A stretch of DNA of 31,211 nucleotides from Pilatotrama ljubarskyi (taxonomy: Eukaryota > Basidiomycota > Agaricomycetes > Polyporales > Polyporaceae). The notes under the pieces are model-generated. The model did no database searches and was not told the DNA's origin. It was given only the letters and a program-made list of their open reading frames with translations. The stretch is from the NCBI GenBank assembly GCA_022385805.1, contig MU277690.1, positions 225,098 through 256,308 on the forward strand, written 5' to 3'. Made by a program: the position numbers and the translations under genes. Positions 29,876 through 31,211 of the stretch are shown here, piece by piece. How positions within the stretch are numbered: position 1 is the stretch's first letter; every line of letters begins with the position of its first letter.

Positions 29876-29930
29876 TTCGGTCCGCGATGGGCGCCTAGTA
29901 CGTGAGTGGCGGGGCCGCCGCAGGGCCTGA
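29876..29930. repeat. Fragment matching the LINE B leader
   Basis: TTCGGTCCGCGATGGGCGCC here and at 3276-3295 are identical, and the next 35 bp remain alignable (ACGTGA.TGGCGG). Both are in the same plus orientation, so this is a detached piece of the same element's 5' region or of a repeat inside it. Confidence 0.6.
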
Positions 29931-30275
29931 TCGCCATGGCAGGAGTCTCGAGGTCAGCATATGATATATCACAATTCCAACTTCTTCCTGGCAGAATTGG
30001 TTCCCGCACCATAGCACGAGCAGTCTATTGAAGCGGACCCATTCAGAATGCCAGTGACGAACGATCGATTACATGCACGCCTACAAACCATCGCCGCAGC
30101 TCGGCGTGTCTACTGTCCACAGATACTCCCGTACCTTAAGTCAATTCAACATTATCCGAAGCTGGGGGTGTCAGAAGGTTGCATCAGGCTCTCGCATGCA
30201 TGTTGCGTGTTTGGCGGGCGCTTCGCAACTCGAGCGGGCGCTGTTAGGCTGACCCGTCCAGCAGCAGGTTCAGGC

Positions 30276-30306
30276 TGTCTCTTTCTCTTTCTCTCTCTCC
30301 CTCTCC
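30276..30306. repeat. CT-rich microsatellite
   Basis: CTCTTTCTCTTTCTCTCTCT followed by CCCTCTCC. On the minus strand it produces an Arg/Lys-rich run that should not be taken for a nuclear localisation signal. Confidence 0.8.
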
Positions 30307-30556
30307 GGTCCCCAAATACAGTAGGTTGGGAAGGAGCCTTGGCGACGCCCCAAGCGGAGCTGAGCGTCATGCTGGTCCAAAATTGCATCGTGAGCTTGCA
30401 TACTCATTGCAGGTAAAGATCACCCCGCCATGGCTTTCATGCTGCCGTATAAGTAACTTCCCCTCATCTGTGGTCAGACCACGGAGCAAGCTGCCCAAAG
30501 ACTTCGACGGGCCTTGCAGTTCCTGAGGAAACGTCCGAACGCGACAAAACATGATA

Positions 30557-30592
30557 CAGTTTGTCGGGGGCAACCTGAGACTTGAACAGCCG
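30557..30592. repeat. 36-bp repeat of 28475-28521
   Basis: CAGTTTGTCGGGGGCAACCT and the following GAGACTTGA occur at both places. The other copy has an 11-bp insertion (GAGCTTGA-type duplication) before AACAGCCG. Confidence 0.75.
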
Positions 30593-30849
30593 CTTATCAG
30601 AAGCCTTCCCTAGAAGCTATGGATAGATTTAATGCTGCTCGGTATCGAGTCTAAGCCATACAAAGTCCTACTCACATTACAGAGCCCTTGTGTGCCCATG
30701 CTGCCATCGACCAGTGAGCATTGTGGAGGATATGAGGCAATGGATCTTGCAGGAGAAGCCGTCTATCAAGCGGGCTGGGGGATGGCCTTCGGCAAGCTTG
30801 CAGATTGTATGCCAAGGCCACTTTGCACTAACAGAACTGAGAACTAGTG

Positions 30850-31211
30850 ATGTGCTGGGCCCAGCCTGAGGCCGTCGAAGCCCCCAAGCTGAGCCCTCGA
30901 AGCCCGAGCTGAGCCAGGCCTTCGTGAGCGGCCTGAAGGGCTTGCAGGCCCGGCTTTCGTTTTGTCAGGCCTGAGCCCGGCCGTGAGGCCGTCCAACAGT
31001 TACGGCCTGGTAAGCGCTCATCTAGCGCCCGTTCGTCGTGAGCCAGTCGACTTTATTCGCTGATTTTTTGCTTTCAAAACACCTAATCTTAGACTTATAG
31101 TCAATCACCCACACTCACCCACAGGCCGGGGCTCAGGCCGAGCCGGGCCCGAGCCGGGCTTGAGCCGTCAATGGAGGCCCGGCCCGAGTTTCTTTCGAGC
31201 CTGAGCCCTCA
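30850..31211. repeat. GC-rich repeat with subterminal GAGCC/GGCCTGAGCC motifs, possible hAT-type end
   Basis: Two GC-rich blocks (30856-30985 and 31123-31211) contain many copies of GGCCTGAGCC, GAGCCGGGC and AAGCCC, separated by an AT-richer spacer. Read on the minus strand, the window ends with TGAGGGCTCAGGCTCGAAAG, which resembles the CAGGGCTCAGG-type ends and repeated subterminal motifs of fungal hAT elements. The window edge cuts it off, so neither the true terminus nor an 8-bp target duplication can be checked. Confidence 0.4.

Noticed and set aside
30152..30388. Minus-strand frame with RGRERKRKRQPEPAAGR, a nuclear-localisation-like run
   Set aside because: The basic run is just the translation of the CT microsatellite on the other strand.
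1..31211. LTR retrotransposons, CRISPR arrays, rRNA genes
   Set aside because: I looked for long direct repeats with TG..CA ends, regularly spaced repeats and rRNA core motifs and saw none.

Overview
The window looks like a fungal nuclear chromosome segment, most likely from a basidiomycete of the mushroom/polypore type (Agaricomycetes). Reasons: every credible gene is split by short GT..AG introns (42-88 nt, several with CTRAY-like branch sites); one gene encodes an F-box protein of the kind expanded in these fungi; there is a relic of the fungal type I fatty acid synthase alpha subunit; and most of the rest is decayed non-LTR retrotransposon (LINE) and short terminal-inverted-repeat DNA elements. 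There are no operons, Shine-Dalgarno sites or CRISPR arrays. Family names are from recognition by eye; no database search was run.

Layout. (1) 1-6350, minus strand: two LINE copies head to tail. The 5' half of copy B (RNA-binding-like ORF1 fused to an AP-type endonuclease, one homopolymer frameshift) runs off the left edge. The reverse-transcriptase half and C-terminal domain of an older copy A lie just upstream of it. Copy A is split by a 1.28-kb insertion whose removal puts the flanking frames back in register. (2) 7432-12407: the gene island. It holds a 76-aa membrane-anchored protein (+), a spliced single-pass membrane protein (-), a five-exon protein of unknown function (+), a strong nested hairpin, and an intact four-exon F-box protein (+). 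(3) 12600-16500: the N-terminus of a membrane protein (-), the fatty acid synthase alpha relic (+) and a tRNA-like pol III box pair. (4) 16500-21700: weak coding fragments, two kinds of short inverted-repeat element including a nested fold-back cluster, and an intact two-exon 281-aa gene of unknown function (-) with a TATA box. (5) 21700-24060: mostly noncoding, with a direct repeat. (6) 24060-27906: a third, different LINE (Tad/I-like with RNase H) in ruins, capped by a second copy of the 245-bp inverted-repeat element. (7) 28000-31211: a coding fragment, an 864-bp TA-flanked inverted-repeat element, fragments repeated from elsewhere in the window, and a GC-rich repeat at the right edge.

The genes do not form an obvious pathway. 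The most reliable gene models are the F-box protein, the 281-aa protein and the five-exon protein, because independent splice sites join into one open frame with the total length divisible by three. The most unusual material is the family of inverted-repeat elements that share a GCAGAACGATAG core, the nested fold-back at 18746-19236, and the hydrophobic helix placed just before the endonuclease of LINE B. I did not find a convincing new defence, toxin or biosynthetic system.
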